From assembly GCA_018057705.1 (NCBI GenBank), contig JAGPDF010000044.1, positions 1 through 37,558 of the forward strand: a DNA stretch of 37,558 nt. Direction: 5' to 3'. A program made the position numbers and the translations under genes. Positions 15,870 through 27,435 of this stretch are shown in pieces (position 1 is the stretch's first letter; every line of letters begins with the position of its first letter). The notes under the pieces were generated by a model. It was not told the DNA's origin. It ran no database searches and worked only from the letters and a program-made list of their open reading frames with translations. Source of the DNA: Thermoanaerobaculia bacterium (GTDB lineage: Bacteria > Acidobacteriota > Thermoanaerobaculia > Multivoradales > JAGPDF01).

Positions 15870-18770
15870 ATGAAACTCTTCACCGCGACCAGGGGAATCC
15901 TGGCCCTTTGTTCCCTCCTCGTCGCAACTCTCGCTCTGGCGCTCGGAGCCGCGCCTCCAGGCGCCCATGCACAGGCAGGAGCCCCGGCGAGCGGCCCGTC
16001 CGCCGCTTCCCTGGTCAAGAGGCCGCCGGCGCCCCAGGCGAAGGCGTACGAAAAGCCCAAGGTCGCGAAGAAGGTCGAACGCAGCAAGGGCGCCGTCGCG
16101 GAGCGCGACTGGACGGTCATGTACTACCTCGACGCCGACTGCAACCTCGAGGCGCCGATGCTCGACGATATCGACGAGATGGAGAGGATCGGCTCGACGG
16201 ACAACGTGAACCTGCTCGTCCTCCTCGATCGCACCCCCCAGCACGACAAGCGTGACGGCAACTGGTCGAACAGCCGCCTGCTCTTCGTCACGCGCGACAA
16301 CACGAACGGCAAGATCAAGTCCGAGGTGCTCGAGAACCTCAAGGAGATGGACACCTCCAATCCCGAGACACTCGTCGGGTTCGTGGCCTTCGCGATGCAG
16401 AACTTCCCCGCCAAACACTACGCCCTGGTTCTCGGCAACCACGGCGGCACCTGGATGGGGATGCTCAACGACGACACCGACAACGAGGCCGGGATGCGGC
16501 TCGCCCCGTTCATCGACGGCCTGGCGGCGCTCAAGGCGGCCGGAGCTCCGAAGCTCGACCTGATCGCCTTCGACATGTGCCTCATGGCCCAGGTCGAAGT
16601 GATGGACGCCATCGCACCCTATGCCTCCTATGGCGTTGCCTCCGAAGAGCTCGAGCCGGGCAACGGCTATCCGAACCACCGGGTGCTCCATGCGCTCACC
16701 CGCAACCCGAAGATGTCGCCGCGCGAGTTCGCACAGTCGATGGTGAAGGAGTGGACCGCCTCCTACGCCGAAGAGGGTGAGGCGACCGTGACCAGCTCGG
16801 CGACCGACCTCGGCAAGGTCCCGGACCTGGTGGCCGCCATCGACGCGCTGGCCGCCGCCCTCGGCCAGGCGCCCGAGTCCGTGCAGGTGGCGGCCGCCCG
16901 GGCGCGCGCCTCGACGCACTACTACGGCGGCGAGCAGGGCGGCGGCGAGATCGCCTCCTTCGACGTCGGCGAGTTCGCCGGCATCCTCGCCCGGATGCCG
17001 GAAGCGGCCGCCATCAAGCCGCAGGCGGATGCGGTCGCTGCCGCGGTGAAGGCAGCCGTCGTCGAGCACGGCGAAGGCGAGGCCCACAAGGGCTCGACAG
17101 GCCTCGCGATCTACTTCCCCGCCAACCGGAAGGTCCATGCCGACTACGCGTCGATCCCTTTCGCCCGCGGCGGCTGGGACGAGTTCCTGAAGAGAGGCTT
17201 CTCCGGCGCCGCAGCGGCGGCCGCGACAGTGACGATCTCCGCGCCCGACCCCGGACAGAACCATCGCCTGGGCCAGGGGCTCAAAGTGACCGCCCAGGTC
17301 GCGGGGGCGCCCGCCAGCATCCGGGCCTCGATCGGCTTCCGGGACAAGGACGGCAGCATCACGACGATCAGCGACGAGGAGGTCGCGAGCCCCGGCGCCT
17401 GGAAGGACGGCACGACGTTCAGCTACACCGTCCGCCCGAAGGTCCGCGGCATCGGCGACGGCAAGAACACGCGCCTCGCACCGACGACGCCGCTCTCGCC
17501 GGGGAGCCCCTACCTGCGCGCCGACGCCTCCTACAACTCGCTGATGGGAGATCTGCAGGTCGCGACCATCTTCGATTCGCGCACCGGCAAGCTCGAGACG
17601 ATCTTCTGCCTGAACGAGAACGGCGCCAGCAACCCGACGGCGGTGCATCCGGTCAAGGGCGAGAAGCTCGTCTTCTACCAGACCGTCTCGTCCGGCGACG
17701 ACAAGCCGCTGCGCTACCGCCCGGTGCCCGCCCTGGTGAGCTCCGGCAGCCAGCAGGGGAAGGCGAAGGGAAAGGCGAAAGACGGCTCCGGTCTGCGGTT
17801 GGTCGACACCGGTCTGCCCGCCGGCGACTACATCCTGTCGCTCACCGCCTACAACGGCGCGGGCGCCCCGATGGGTCGCTCCCACCTGCAGTTGACCGCC
17901 GGAGGCGAAGCGGTCGCTCCGGGCGTCGGCTACCCCAACTACGGCTACCCGGCAGTGCATGGGTACGACCTGCAGTATGTGGACCTCACCCTGATCATTC
18001 CGGTCGCGGAGTACGGCCAGTTCGAAGCCACCTGGAGCGACTACAACTTCATGGCGGCGGCGCAGGCCGACGACTATTCGACCCAGGATCTCGTCTTTCT
18101 CGACGAAGTGGCGCTCGACCCGCAGGAGCTGGCTTTCGACGAAGAGAACTGGTCCGACGAGTTCGAGGACGACTCGCTCGAGCACGACGGCGATGTCGAT
18201 GACGATGGGACTCTGGACGCCAGCGACCTCGACGACGACAACGACGGCACTCCGGACGCCGCCGATCTCGACGACGACAACGACGGCGAACCGGACGCGG
18301 AGGAGGAGGACGAAGACAACGATGGCACCTCGGACGACGAGGATCTGGACGACGACAACGACGGCACTCCGGACGCAGAGGATCTCGACGACGACAGCGA
18401 CGGCATTCCGGATGCCGAGGACGAAGAGGCCGACGACGAAGGCGAGGACGAAGCCGCCGACGACGAGGGTGAAGACGAAGAGGCCGACGACGAGGGTGAA
18501 GGCGAAGAGGCCGACGACGAAGGCGAAGACGAAGCCGCCGACGACGAGGGTGAAGACGAAGAGGCCGACGTCGAAGGCGAAGACGAAGCCGCCGACGACG
18601 AGGGTGAAGGCGAAGAGGCCGACGACGAAGGCGAAGACGAAGCCGCCGACGACGAGGGTGAAGACGAAGAGGCCGACGTCGAAGGCGAAGACGAAGCCGC
18701 CGACGACGAGGGTGAGGACGACGGGGGTGAGGAGGTCGAAGAGGATTACGGCGACGACGAAGAGCGCTGA
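15870..18770 (+). CDS. Secreted clostripain-family (peptidase C11) protease with acidic repeat tail
   Basis: The product has 966 residues. It has a signal peptide (about 1-36), a Pro/Lys-rich linker, then a caspase-like C11 domain starting at DWTVMYYLDADCNLE. The catalytic dyad is visible as His191 in LGNHGGTW and Cys237 in FDMCLM. C11 enzymes such as clostripain cut after Arg or Lys and often need calcium. A beta-rich region follows (about 440-740). Residues 773-851 are thrombospondin-type-3 calcium-binding repeats (DLDDDNDGTPDA), and 852-950 are 11 acidic nonapeptides. The gene has an AAGGAG ribosome site. The very acidic tail may bind calcium, keep the enzyme on the surface or be a flexible spacer. 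It converges on the glucan synthase gene. Confidence 0.9.
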   Translation: MKLFTATRGILALCSLLVATLALALGAAPPGAHAQAGAPASGPSAASLVKRPPAPQAKAYEKPKVAKKVERSKGAVAERDWTVMYYLDADCNLEAPMLDDIDEMERIGSTDNVNLLVLLDRTPQHDKRDGNWSNSRLLFVTRDNTNGKIKSEVLENLKEMDTSNPETLVGFVAFAMQNFPAKHYALVLGNHGGTWMGMLNDDTDNEAGMRLAPFIDGLAALKAAGAPKLDLIAFDMCLMAQVEVMDAIAPYASYGVASEELEPGNGYPNHRVLHALTRNPKMSPREFAQSMVKEWTASYAEEGEATVTSSATDLGKVPDLVAAIDALAAALGQAPESVQVAAARARASTHYYGGEQGGGEIASFDVGEFAGILARMPEAAAIKPQADAVAAAVKAAVVEHGEGEAHKGSTGLAIYFPANRKVHADYASIPFARGGWDEFLKRGFSGAAAAAATVTISAPDPGQNHRLGQGLKVTAQVAGAPASIRASIGFRDKDGSITTISDEEVASPGAWKDGTTFSYTVRPKVRGIGDGKNTRLAPTTPLSPGSPYLRADASYNSLMGDLQVATIFDSRTGKLETIFCLNENGASNPTAVHPVKGEKLVFYQTVSSGDDKPLRYRPVPALVSSGSQQGKAKGKAKDGSGLRLVDTGLPAGDYILSLTAYNGAGAPMGRSHLQLTAGGEAVAPGVGYPNYGYPAVHGYDLQYVDLTLIIPVAEYGQFEATWSDYNFMAAAQADDYSTQDLVFLDEVALDPQELAFDEENWSDEFEDDSLEHDGDVDDDGTLDASDLDDDNDGTPDAADLDDDNDGEPDAEEEDEDNDGTSDDEDLDDDNDGTPDAEDLDDDSDGIPDAEDEEADDEGEDEAADDEGEDEEADDEGEGEEADDEGEDEAADDEGEDEEADVEGEDEAADDEGEGEEADDEGEDEAADDEGEDEEADVEGEDEAADDEGEDDGGEEVEEDYGDDEER
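18186..18422 (+). repeat. Thrombospondin-type-3-like calcium-binding repeats (coding)
   Basis: About five copies of D-x-D-x-D-G-x-x-D-A-x-D-L-D-D-D form residues 773-851 of the protease. The spacing of Asp residues matches TSP3 calcium loops (DNDGTPDAADLDDDND). Confidence 0.85.
18423..18719 (+). repeat. Eleven 27-bp tandem repeats coding acidic nonapeptides
   Basis: Eleven in-frame copies of a 27-bp unit code EEADDEGED and close variants (EAADDEGED, EEADVEGED, EEADDEGEG). Order matters: a four-unit block (108 bp) with the variants in the same sequence occurs twice in a row from 18504, differing only in the last residue. This higher-order structure points to duplication of a block by slippage or unequal crossing over. 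Confidence 0.95.
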
Positions 18771-18831
18771 CGCGAAGGCGGGACGGTCAGGAGCCGCACG
18801 CGAGCTGGCGCGGGCGGGCGAGACCTTGCGG

Positions 18832-18849
18832 CGGCGAGGCGACTCGCCG
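18832..18849. terminator. Hairpin between convergent protease and glucan synthase genes
   Basis: CGGCGAG and CTCGCCG form a perfect 7-bp stem with a GCGA loop inside the 87-nt convergent gap, 8 nt from the end of the glucan synthase gene. There is no T-tract. A two-way terminator is plausible. Confidence 0.4.
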
Positions 18850-18857
18850 GGAGGGCT

Positions 18858-21800
18858 CTACCTCGCCTGGGCCTCACCGAGGACGACGGCCAGACGATGC
18901 ACCGCCCCGTCGTCGGCGAGGGGAACGGCGGCCGGATCGACGCGGACGCCGTCGAGCAGTGCGCTCGCCACGCCACGGCAGCGCTGGTGCGGATTCTCGA
19001 CGGTGATCTCGTAGCGCGAACCGCCGTAGCGGAAGGTGAGCGAGAAGCCGCTCCACGCCGCAGGGATGCAGGGGGCGAGAGCGAACGTCTTTCCTGCGAG
19101 GCGCAGTCCGAGAATGCTCTCCAGCCCGGCGCGATAGAGCCAGCCTGCCGCGCCGGTGTACCAGCTCCAGCCGCCCCGCCCGGCATGCTCGGGATGGGCG
19201 TAGACGTCGCCCGCGAGCACATAGGGCTCGGCCTTGTAGCGCTCGACGTCGGCGCGGCTGCGGCTGTGGTTGATCGGATTGAGCATGTGGAAGAGCTCGA
19301 CCGCCTCGTCGCCGCTCCCCAGCGCCGCGACGGCCATCACGACCCAGATGGCGGCATGGGTGTACTGTCCGCCGTTCTCGCGCACTCCGGGCGGATAGCC
19401 GCGGATGTAGCCGGGGTCCTGGGCCGAAACGTCGAACGGCGGCTGTAGCAGCAGCACCTGGGAGGTCCCGCGCTTGACGAGGTGCGCCCGCACCGCGTCG
19501 AGCGCGCGATCGGCAAACTTCAACGGGACGGCCCCAGAGAGCACCGCCCACGATTGGGGCAGGGAGTCGATCCGGCACTCGTCGCGTGCCGCCGACCCGA
19601 GCGCCGAACCGTCGTCGTAGTAGCCGCGCCGGTACCACTCGCCATCCCAGGCAAGCTCCAGGGCGTTGACGAGCCGCTCCGCCTGGGTTCGATAGCGCTC
19701 GGCGCGCGCCTCGTCGCCGCGCTCGGCGGAGAGAGCCGCGAAATCTCCGAGAATGCCGTGGAGGAAGAAGCCGAGCCAGGTGCTCTCGCCGCGTCCCTCT
19801 CTCCCGACCCGATTCATGCCGTCGTTCCAGTCCCCGCTGCCCATCAGGGGGAGACCGTGGCCACCCACTGCCTGCGAGCGATCGATCGCCAGCAGGCAGT
19901 GATCGAACAGCGAGCCGGATTCGCCAGCGAGCCCGGGAAGGAAATAGGCCTCGTCCACTCCGGGCTCGAGCACCGGGGCGGCGAGGTAGGGCACGCGTTC
20001 CTCCAGTACCGCGAGATCGCCGGTCGCACGAACGTAATGCGCGACGGCGAACGGCAGCCAGAGGAGGTCGTCCGAGCAGCGTGTTCGCGTTCCCTGGCCC
20101 CCGGGCGGGTGCCACCAGTGCTGGACGTCGCCCTCCACGAACTGTCGTGCCGCCGCGCGCAGAAGGTGCTCCCGTGTGAGATCCGGCCGGGTGAAGAGCA
20201 GCGCCAGCGTGTCCTGCAGTTGATCGCGGAATCCGAAGGCGCCGCCCGGCTGGGAGTAACCCGACCGCGCCCAGATGCGGCAACCGAGCGTCTGGTAGAG
20301 CAGCCACCGGTTCATCATCACGTCGAACGAATCGTCCGGCGTCTTCACCTCGATCCTCCCCAGCATCTCGTCCCAGGCGGCGAGAGCGCCGTCGCGGGCG
20401 ACCTCGGCGGCGGCGACCGTGCCATGTCGGGCGATGAGCGCGCGAGCATGCGCCGCGTCGTCGCCTTCTCCGAGCAGGACGACGAGGTAGCGCACCTCGC
20501 CCGGCGCGAGCTCGAGGTCGACCGCGAGCGCCGCGCAGGGATCGAGGCCGGCGCCGAAGTCGCCCGCGAGCTCGGCCAGTGCGAGGGCCGCCGGTGCGGC
20601 GAGCGAGCCGTTGCGTCCCAGAAACGAAGCGCGGTCGCCGCTCGCCCCCCGCTGTGCCTCGCTCGTCGAGAGAAAAGCGACCCGCCTGGCGAAATCGCGC
20701 CCGAACGGGTTCCTCGCCAGCACCGCTCCGGTCTCGCTGTCGAGCTCGGTGATCACCTGTCGGTGCTGGTCCGGAGACGGCGGACCGAGAGCCCATTCGC
20801 AGTAGGCGAAGGCGCGGAGGCGCCGCGGCCGGTCGCTTTCATTGGTGAGCGTGAGCAGCGAGAACTTCACCGGTTCGGTCCGGTGCACGAAGATCTCGAG
20901 CTCGTGCCGGATGCCCTCCGCGAGGCGGGAGAAGCGGGTGATGCCCGCGGCGTGCCGGACGGTCCATCGAGCCTCCGTCCGCATCCCCCCTGCGTGCGCC
21001 AGGCCGGAAGGCCCGGCCGCTCCGCGATAGCGCATCGGTCCCGGCGTCGGCGTCCAGAGGGCTCCGCTGTCCTCGTCCCGCAGGTAGATCGCCTCGCCCG
21101 TCGGATCGCTGACCGAATCGCCAGCGTGCGGCGTCAGCCGGTTTTCCCGACTGTTCATCGACCAGGTGAAGGCCGAGCCCGAGGAGCTCACGATCGTCCC
21201 GAAGTCCGGATTGGCGATCACGTTCGTCCATGGCAACGGTGTTTCGCGGTCGCCATCGAGCACGATGCGGTACTCCCTGCCACCCTCCACGAAGCCGCCG
21301 AGATGGTTGGCCAGGAGCAGCGGCTCGGCCCCTCGCCGGCGCTCCGCCTCGCCGGCGAGTTCGGGCGATCGAGCGCTCCTCTCGGCGCCACCACTCTCGT
21401 CCCTTCGCGCCTGCACCTCGAGACGCTGGGCCGGGAAGGCGGGCAGAGGGGGATCCGGCCGGTCGAGATGCTGGGCGAGCGACCCGCGACCGCTGTCGAG
21501 GACGGCGGCCGCAGCCGCCGCAAAAAGCGCGCGCTCCGCCTCCGCCAGGCTCCCGCCGCGCAGCAGGAAGGCTCCGCCGGAACGGTGTCTCCAGGAGCGC
21601 CAGGGCCCGTCGTCGAGCAACGCTTCGAGCTGCGTCTGCATCTCGTCGAGATAGCTCGCCGGGTTGTCGTTGATCAGCACGACGTCCGCGGCGAGCCCCT
21701 TGAGGCGCCAGTACTCCTGCGCCTGCAGGACCTGGCGGGCCAATTGCAAGTCGTCGCCCTCCCCCACCCGAACCAGCAGGATCGGCAGGTCGCCCGAGAC

Positions 21801-24800
21801 AGCGTGCGGCCAGAGGCTCGCCTGTCCGAGGACGTTGCCGGCCAGCGACTGCCGCGGCGCCCGCAGGGAGCCGTCGGCATAGAGGGCGCGCGACGCCAGT
21901 CGTTCGAACAGCACGGCCTCGTCGGCGCTCACCCCGAGGTGCCGCCGATCGCTGTGGGCGTGCGCGAAGGCCAGCGCGAAGGTGCGGGCCCCGGTGCCGG
22001 CGTCGTGGTACTTGTGCGCGAGCGCGACCGCGTCCTCGCGGCTGCCCGCGACGCCAGTGGCAAAGGTGAGGCGCGCCGACGCCCCAGGCGCGAGGCGCAG
22101 ACGCTGACGAAGGCAGGCGACGGGGTCGAGCACGGCACCGGTCGTGCCGCTGAGCGGCCGGCCGTCGAGCGCCGCCGGATTCGAGAGATCGCGTCCCCGG
22201 CCGAGGAATCGGGCGCGGTCGCTCTCCCATTCCACCGGTCCCTGCGCCCGGCCTTCCAGCCCCAGCACGTGAACGGCCCAGGTCGCGCCCACCGTCGGCG
22301 TTCGCGAGCGGCGGCGAAAGAGCAGGGCGGCGGCGTCCCCGAGCAGCTCGCTCTCGACGAATAGCTTGGCGAACGCCGGGTGGGCCAGGTCGTCTGCCGG
22401 CGAAGCCAGGACGATCTCGGCATAGCTCGTGACTTCGATCTCACGCGGACGGTCGCTATGGTTCGTGACCCGCAGGCGCCGCACCTCGAAATCGTCCTCG
22501 GTCGACACCGCGATCTCGAGCAGCGTGGCGATGCCCTCCGCGCGTCGCCGGAAGGTGGCCTTCTCCGGCTGGAAGGTGGCCAGGTAGTCCTTCGGGCTGG
22601 CGTCCGCAGGTGCCTCGTATCGGGTCGGCAGGAAGGTCGGTCCCCACACCGCGCCGCTGCGCACGTCGCGCAGGTAGATCGTCTGACCGGCGGGGTCGCA
22701 GGTCGAATCGGCGCGATGCCGCGTGACCGCCAGTCCGCGGTGAAAGCTCGCTCCACCACCGGCGTTGGTGACCACCACCGTGTAGCTGCCGTTCGACAGG
22801 AACTGGGCGTGCGGGAAGGTGGTGTGCGGCGTGCGGAAGCGTCGCAGCATCACCGCCGGAGCCGGCATGGAGGCCCGCGTCGCTTCGGCGGGGCGCGGCT
22901 GCGTCACCGGCGCCTGGCGGGGGATTCGCTCCTGGAGCAGCAACTCCGTGGCGCGCACCCGCGGATCGGCGTGAAAGCGCTCGACCATCGGCTGACCCAG
23001 CAGGACGTTGGCGAGCGCGACCAGGGTCATTCCCTGGTGGTGCGCCATGTAAGTGCGGATGATCTCGCCTTCCCGGCGCTGCGGCCGGCTGCCGCCCCCG
23101 CTATCGCTCTCGCCTTCGGACTCGCCCGGCAGGCCACCGCCGCGCGGCGTGTAGTCGACCGCCTCGTAGAAGCCGAACTCGCCTTCGAGCCCCAGCCCGG
23201 CCAGGCGGCGGAAGTTGCGCGCCGCCGCCGCCGGCTCGACCATCGCGGCGAGCGCCGTTGCGTAGGGCGCGATCACCAGGTCGTCGCCGAGACCGCGCTT
23301 CAGGCCGAGCCCGGGAACCCCGAACGCCTGGTACTGATAAGTGTCGTGGCGGTCCACCGCGCTGAACGCCGACTCGGAGATTCCCCAGGGCACGCCGCGC
23401 TCGCCCGCGTAGCGCCGCTGCATCCGCACCGCCATCCGGCACGTTCGCTCGAGCAGCGTCTGCGCGTAGCTGCGCATGAAGAGCTGCGGCATGAGGTACT
23501 CGAACATCGTCGAGCTCCACGACAGGAGCGTCGGAGAACCGTCGACGCTCGTCACCAGGCGCCCGAGATGGAACCAGTGTGACTGCGGCACGTCGCCGCG
23601 GGCGATCGCGATGAAGCTGGCGAGGCGGGACTCGGAGGCCAGGAGATCGTAGAACGACGGATCGAGCCGCCCCGGGGCCTCCGCTTCGGCCAGACGATAG
23701 CCGATCGAGAAAATGCCCCGCTCGCGATCGTAGAGGAAGGTGAAGTCGATGCCGTCGGCGAAGGCCGCAGCGCGGGCGGCGAGGCTGCAAAGCTGCGCTT
23801 TGCGGTCCGCCGCCTCCCTCTCGGCGCTCGCCGCCTGGCGCAACCCTTCGGCAAGGCAGAGGAGCGCGCCCGAGAGATTGCCGCTGTCGACCGTCGAAAC
23901 GTATCGCGGCTCGAGCGCCAACAGGGTCCGTGAGTCGTACCAGTTCAGCAGATGCCCCTTGTGGCGCTCCAGCCGCTCCATCGCGTCGAGCGCCCTGGCG
24001 GTGCGAAGGACGAGCTCGTCGATGCCGATGAACCCCAGATCCCGCGCCGCGAGCGTCGCGAGCAACCCCATCCCGATGTTCGTCGGCGAAGTGCGGTGGG
24101 CGATGCGGGGCTCCGGCACCTCCTGGAAATTGTCCGGCGGCAGGCCATTGTCCTCAGGGCCAGCGAAGGTGGCGAAGAAGCGCCAGGTATTGCGCGCCAC
24201 TCCTTCGAGGTAGAGCCGATCCTCGGGACCGAGCTCGATCTCCGGCGGCGCAACCGGACGGCTCAGCCAGTAAGCGAGGAGCGGCGCGAGCAGCCACAGA
24301 AGCAGGATGGGAGCGGCGACCGGGAGCGCGGCCGGGTGCAACGTCGCGACCAGCGCCAGAGCGGTGAGCGCGCCCCAGGAGCTCGACGCCATCTGGCGGC
24401 AGAACCGCCAGGCGAGCGCACCCCTGCCGGCCGGGGCGGCGCGCGCGCCACCCTGGGTCCGATCGTCGCGCGCGGCACTCGCCGCAGAGGTCTCCCATTC
24501 GAGGAGCCTGCGGCGCGTGAAGCCGAGGCGAAAGAGCGTGACGACGATGGCGTGCGCCATCTGCCAGGACTGGTAGGCCAGAAAGGCGATCTGCAGGGCG
24601 AGTCGGGCCGCTTCGGTCGCGAGCGCGCTGCCGACTCGCCGGAAGAAGACCCGCCAGGGCTCGTGGCGCTCGGGTCCGCCGAGCGACGCCGCGAGCAACG
24701 GGTAAACCGGAAAGGCCAGGGCGAGAACCACGAAGACGGTCCAAGCCAGCGCCGCGCCCGGCAGCAACGACCAGCCCGCCACGAGGAGCGCCGCCGTCAC

Positions 24801-27389
24801 CGGCGGGACGAGGCTACGGCGGAGATTGTCGAGGATCTTGAAGCGCGCGATGAGCGGCAGGCGATTGCGCTCGACGCCGCCGGCCCGGTTGCGCACGAAC
24901 GGGAACAGCCAGCGCAGAATCTGCCAGTCGCCGCGCACCCAGCGATGCTGCCGCCGGGCGTGGGTCAGGACACTCGCCGGATAGTCGTCCACCAGCTCGA
25001 CATCGGTGACCAGCGCCGTACGGGCGTAGATCCCCTCGAACAGGTCGTGCGAGAGCAGCGCGTTCTCGGGCACCCGGCCTTCGAGCGCCGCGCTGAAGGC
25101 GTCGACGTCGTAGAGCCCTTTGCCGGTGAAGATCCCCTCGGCGAAGAGATCCTGGTAGGTGTCCGACACCGCCGTGGTGTAGGGGTCGACGCCGGTGTGA
25201 CCGGCGTAGAGCCGCGCAAAGAGCGAACCGGCGGCGCTCGCCATGGTGACGCTGACCCGGGGCTGCAGGATGCCGTAGCCTTCGACCACGCGGCCGAGAG
25301 CGTGATCGATGCGCGCCCGATTCAGGGGGTGCACGATAATGCCGATGAGCGCGCGCGCCGCTTCGCGGGGCAGGCGGGTGTCGGAGTCGAGGGTGATGCA
25401 GTAGCGCACGCCCGGCAGCAGATCCCGCTCTCCGACCACGAGGTTGAAGCTCGTGTCGGTGGCACCGCGCAGCAGGCGATTGAGCTCCTCCAGCTTGCCG
25501 CGTTTGCGCTCCCAACCCATGAATGCCCCTTCGCCCGGATTCCACAGGCGAGGGCGATGCAGGAGGAAGAACCGGCCGCAGGAGACCGCCGGATGACGAG
25601 CGTTGAGCGCCTCGATCCCCGCCTTCGCCGCCGCGACGATCGCTGCGTCGCCCGGCATTTCCGCCTGCGGAGCGTCGGTGAAATCGCTCAGGATCGCGAA
25701 GTGGATGTTGGGGTCGGTATTGCCCAGGGCGAGCACCTCGAGGTGCTCGACCATCTCTTCGACCCCGACGACGTCCTTGAAGAGCGTCGGAACGACGACG
25801 AGAGTGCGTGCCGACGGCGGAATGCCCGCGGAAGTGTCGATTCGAGGCAGGCGGCGCGGCGGAACCAGGCGCGCGACCAGCCGCTGAACGACCGCGATCG
25901 CGAGCTCGCTCGCCGGCAGGAACAGGAGGAGCGCCGCCAGCAGCGCGAGCTCCACGCCAGCACCCTGTCGCCGGGCGTAGGCGACCCCGAGCGCCACGAG
26001 GCCGCCGGTGAGCAGCGCGATCGAAGAGAGGTAGAGCCCCGTCGCGTGCGCGAAGGCGTAGCGGCGGGCTCGCAGACGCAGCCGCGGGCGATGGGCGATG
26101 TCGGATTCGAGACCGAGGCGGCCGCGCCCGACCAGGTGATATCCGACGTGCGCCGCGCGGTCGTCGCTCGCGCGGCTTCCTGCAGCGCCCGCGGCGCTTT
26201 CCGCGGCGAGGTGCTCGGCCGCCTGGCGCGCGCTCTCGACCGCCCGAAGGGCCACTCGCATCTGCGCATCGCCGTTTCTCTCGGCGAGCTCCTCCACCGC
26301 TTGGCGATAGCGGTCCCGGGAGAGGAAGTCCATGCGCCCGTAGGCTGCCGCCGGGTCCTGCTGCAAAGCGCGATCGACGAGACTCACCGCCTCGAAGTAG
26401 GCGCTCCAGTCGAGCGTCGCCACGAAGCGCAGGCTGCCGATCACGTTGCCGATCGAAACCTGGGCGGCCGCCTGCTGCTGGTGCTCGGCCCGGATGACCT
26501 CTTCGGCGCTCGACTGCTGCTCCTCGAGATAGGCGTCGATGGCGCCGCGCACCGCGGTGAGGCGCGGCCCCCCTTCGCGGATCCGCTGGAGCAACTGGAC
26601 GATGTAGGCCGTATGGAGGCTGGGCGGCAGTCTCGGCAGCGCCCCGTGACCGCTCTCGTCGATGTGGTCGACGAAGCTGTTCGCGGCGCGCCGGGCGGCG
26701 CGCGCCTCGAGCGTGCGGGCGGCGAGGCGGCGCAGGTTCTCGATCAGGCCGAGCCGCAGCATGCTCGGCCAGGCCCAGAGCTCGCCGATGGTGAGCGGCG
26801 CGACGGTCTGGAAGCTGTTGAGGAAGCGGACAAGGTGGGACCGCTCGAGCTTGCTGTCGCTGTGGCGGATGAGCTCGACGGCAAGTGCATAGATGCGCGC
26901 GGTGCCGCGCAGCTCGCGCAGTGCGAGCTTCGGAAGCTCGCGAAAATACCCGCGCGGCAGGTCCTGCCGGATGCCGCGGATCTCGGACGAGACGACGTGG
27001 TAGTTGTCGAGAATCCACTCGCCGGCCTGGGTGACGAACTCGCCGCGATGAACGTCGTCGGCCATCAGCCGGTAGGCGGCTTCGAGGAACCGTGCATTGT
27101 CCTCCAGGCGCGGGTAGTTCCGCTGCGCGCTCCGCCCGGGCGCCGGATCGACGGTGAATCGGGCCGCCAGCGCTTTGGCGCGCTCTTCGAGCTGCTCGAT
27201 GCTCGACAGTTCGTCCCGGAACGGCCGGTCGAGCTCCGCCGGCGCGCGGCGGAAGATCCGGCTCGCGAGTTCAGTCCAGGGAAAGGGCAGCAGTCCGCCT
27301 CCTCGTAGGGCCCGAGCACTGTGGGCCGGTTTCGACCCTACACGCAGCCGACGGCCCCCACCACCGCACTTTCTACCCGGCTTGGGCAC
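18858..27389 (-). CDS. ndvB: Cyclic beta-1,2-glucan synthase (NdvB/Cgs/ChvB type)
   Basis: The product has up to 2843 residues, close to the roughly 2850 usual for Cgs. Order: N-terminal helical domain (to about 440); two membrane helices (about 455-510); GT84 glycosyltransferase with TLDSDTRLP near 663 and QHRWVRGDW near 816; further membrane helices (about 870-920 and 1010-1050); a glucoamylase-like cyclisation region (about 1100-1400, with [20 protein letters not shown]); then two GH94 beta-sandwich units (from about 1520 and 2040) and a GH94 catalytic barrel with [13 protein letters not shown] near 2523. Known Cgs enzymes build UDP-glucose-derived linear beta-1,2-glucan, trim it by phosphorolysis and close the ring for export to the periplasm. 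The start is uncertain: GTG at 27389 has no ribosome site, and a CTG at 27293 follows a GAGGAGG. No exporter gene is adjacent. Confidence 0.93.
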   Translation of the reverse strand: MPKPGRKCGGGGRRLRVGSKPAHSARALRGGGLLPFPWTELASRIFRRAPAELDRPFRDELSSIEQLEERAKALAARFTVDPAPGRSAQRNYPRLEDNARFLEAAYRLMADDVHRGEFVTQAGEWILDNYHVVSSEIRGIRQDLPRGYFRELPKLALRELRGTARIYALAVELIRHSDSKLERSHLVRFLNSFQTVAPLTIGELWAWPSMLRLGLIENLRRLAARTLEARAARRAANSFVDHIDESGHGALPRLPPSLHTAYIVQLLQRIREGGPRLTAVRGAIDAYLEEQQSSAEEVIRAEHQQQAAAQVSIGNVIGSLRFVATLDWSAYFEAVSLVDRALQQDPAAAYGRMDFLSRDRYRQAVEELAERNGDAQMRVALRAVESARQAAEHLAAESAAGAAGSRASDDRAAHVGYHLVGRGRLGLESDIAHRPRLRLRARRYAFAHATGLYLSSIALLTGGLVALGVAYARRQGAGVELALLAALLLFLPASELAIAVVQRLVARLVPPRRLPRIDTSAGIPPSARTLVVVPTLFKDVVGVEEMVEHLEVLALGNTDPNIHFAILSDFTDAPQAEMPGDAAIVAAAKAGIEALNARHPAVSCGRFFLLHRPRLWNPGEGAFMGWERKRGKLEELNRLLRGATDTSFNLVVGERDLLPGVRYCITLDSDTRLPREAARALIGIIVHPLNRARIDHALGRVVEGYGILQPRVSVTMASAAGSLFARLYAGHTGVDPYTTAVSDTYQDLFAEGIFTGKGLYDVDAFSAALEGRVPENALLSHDLFEGIYARTALVTDVELVDDYPASVLTHARRQHRWVRGDWQILRWLFPFVRNRAGGVERNRLPLIARFKILDNLRRSLVPPVTAALLVAGWSLLPGAALAWTVFVVLALAFPVYPLLAASLGGPERHEPWRVFFRRVGSALATEAARLALQIAFLAYQSWQMAHAIVVTLFRLGFTRRRLLEWETSAASAARDDRTQGGARAAPAGRGALAWRFCRQMASSSWGALTALALVATLHPAALPVAAPILLLWLLAPLLAYWLSRPVAPPEIELGPEDRLYLEGVARNTWRFFATFAGPEDNGLPPDNFQEVPEPRIAHRTSPTNIGMGLLATLAARDLGFIGIDELVLRTARALDAMERLERHKGHLLNWYDSRTLLALEPRYVSTVDSGNLSGALLCLAEGLRQAASAEREAADRKAQLCSLAARAAAFADGIDFTFLYDRERGIFSIGYRLAEAEAPGRLDPSFYDLLASESRLASFIAIARGDVPQSHWFHLGRLVTSVDGSPTLLSWSSTMFEYLMPQLFMRSYAQTLLERTCRMAVRMQRRYAGERGVPWGISESAFSAVDRHDTYQYQAFGVPGLGLKRGLGDDLVIAPYATALAAMVEPAAAARNFRRLAGLGLEGEFGFYEAVDYTPRGGGLPGESEGESDSGGGSRPQRREGEIIRTYMAHHQGMTLVALANVLLGQPMVERFHADPRVRATELLLQERIPRQAPVTQPRPAEATRASMPAPAVMLRRFRTPHTTFPHAQFLSNGSYTVVVTNAGGGASFHRGLAVTRHRADSTCDPAGQTIYLRDVRSGAVWGPTFLPTRYEAPADASPKDYLATFQPEKATFRRRAEGIATLLEIAVSTEDDFEVRRLRVTNHSDRPREIEVTSYAEIVLASPADDLAHPAFAKLFVESELLGDAAALLFRRRSRTPTVGATWAVHVLGLEGRAQGPVEWESDRARFLGRGRDLSNPAALDGRPLSGTTGAVLDPVACLRQRLRLAPGASARLTFATGVAGSREDAVALAHKYHDAGTGARTFALAFAHAHSDRRHLGVSADEAVLFERLASRALYADGSLRAPRQSLAGNVLGQASLWPHAVSGDLPILLVRVGEGDDLQLARQVLQAQEYWRLKGLAADVVLINDNPASYLDEMQTQLEALLDDGPWRSWRHRSGGAFLLRGGSLAEAERALFAAAAAAVLDSGRGSLAQHLDRPDPPLPAFPAQRLEVQARRDESGGAERSARSPELAGEAERRRGAEPLLLANHLGGFVEGGREYRIVLDGDRETPLPWTNVIANPDFGTIVSSSGSAFTWSMNSRENRLTPHAGDSVSDPTGEAIYLRDEDSGALWTPTPGPMRYRGAAGPSGLAHAGGMRTEARWTVRHAAGITRFSRLAEGIRHELEIFVHRTEPVKFSLLTLTNESDRPRRLRAFAYCEWALGPPSPDQHRQVITELDSETGAVLARNPFGRDFARRVAFLSTSEAQRGASGDRASFLGRNGSLAAPAALALAELAGDFGAGLDPCAALAVDLELAPGEVRYLVVLLGEGDDAAHARALIARHGTVAAAEVARDGALAAWDEMLGRIEVKTPDDSFDVMMNRWLLYQTLGCRIWARSGYSQPGGAFGFRDQLQDTLALLFTRPDLTREHLLRAAARQFVEGDVQHWWHPPGGQGTRTRCSDDLLWLPFAVAHYVRATGDLAVLEERVPYLAAPVLEPGVDEAYFLPGLAGESGSLFDHCLLAIDRSQAVGGHGLPLMGSGDWNDGMNRVGREGRGESTWLGFFLHGILGDFAALSAERGDEARAERYRTQAERLVNALELAWDGEWYRRGYYDDGSALGSAARDECRIDSLPQSWAVLSGAVPLKFADRALDAVRAHLVKRGTSQVLLLQPPFDVSAQDPGYIRGYPPGVRENGGQYTHAAIWVVMAVAALGSGDEAVELFHMLNPINHSRSRADVERYKAEPYVLAGDVYAHPEHAGRGGWSWYTGAAGWLYRAGLESILGLRLAGKTFALAPCIPAAWSGFSLTFRYGGSRYEITVENPHQRCRGVASALLDGVRVDPAAVPLADDGAVHRLAVVLGEAQAR

Positions 27390-27408
27390 GAGAAAGCTCG
27401 CACTCTCG

Positions 27409-27428
27409 GCAATATTCCGCTATATTGC
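27409..27428. promoter_or_regulatory. Operator-like inverted repeat and -10 of toxin-antitoxin pair 1
   Basis: GCAATAT and ATATTGC are perfect 7-bp arms around TCCGCT. A TATATT hexamer (27421-27426) overlaps the right arm and ends 9 nt before the antitoxin ATG. Antitoxins commonly repress their own promoter by binding such repeats, so this is the expected autoregulatory site. It also lies in the gap shared with the divergent glucan synthase gene. Confidence 0.65.
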
Positions 27429-27435
27429 TGGCAGT

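Noticed and set aside
18423-18719. The 27-bp array as a possible CRISPR
   Set aside because: There are no unique spacers; units follow each other directly and are in frame within a protease gene.
18193-19014. Thr/Lys-rich plus-strand frame over the acidic repeats
   Set aside because: An out-of-frame reading of the 27-bp repeats, not an independent gene.
19482-27308. Very long plus-strand open frames opposite the glucan synthase (19482-22364, 23952-27308)
   Set aside because: Shadow frames of a well-supported 2843-residue protein; no recognisable domain and biased Arg/Glu composition.
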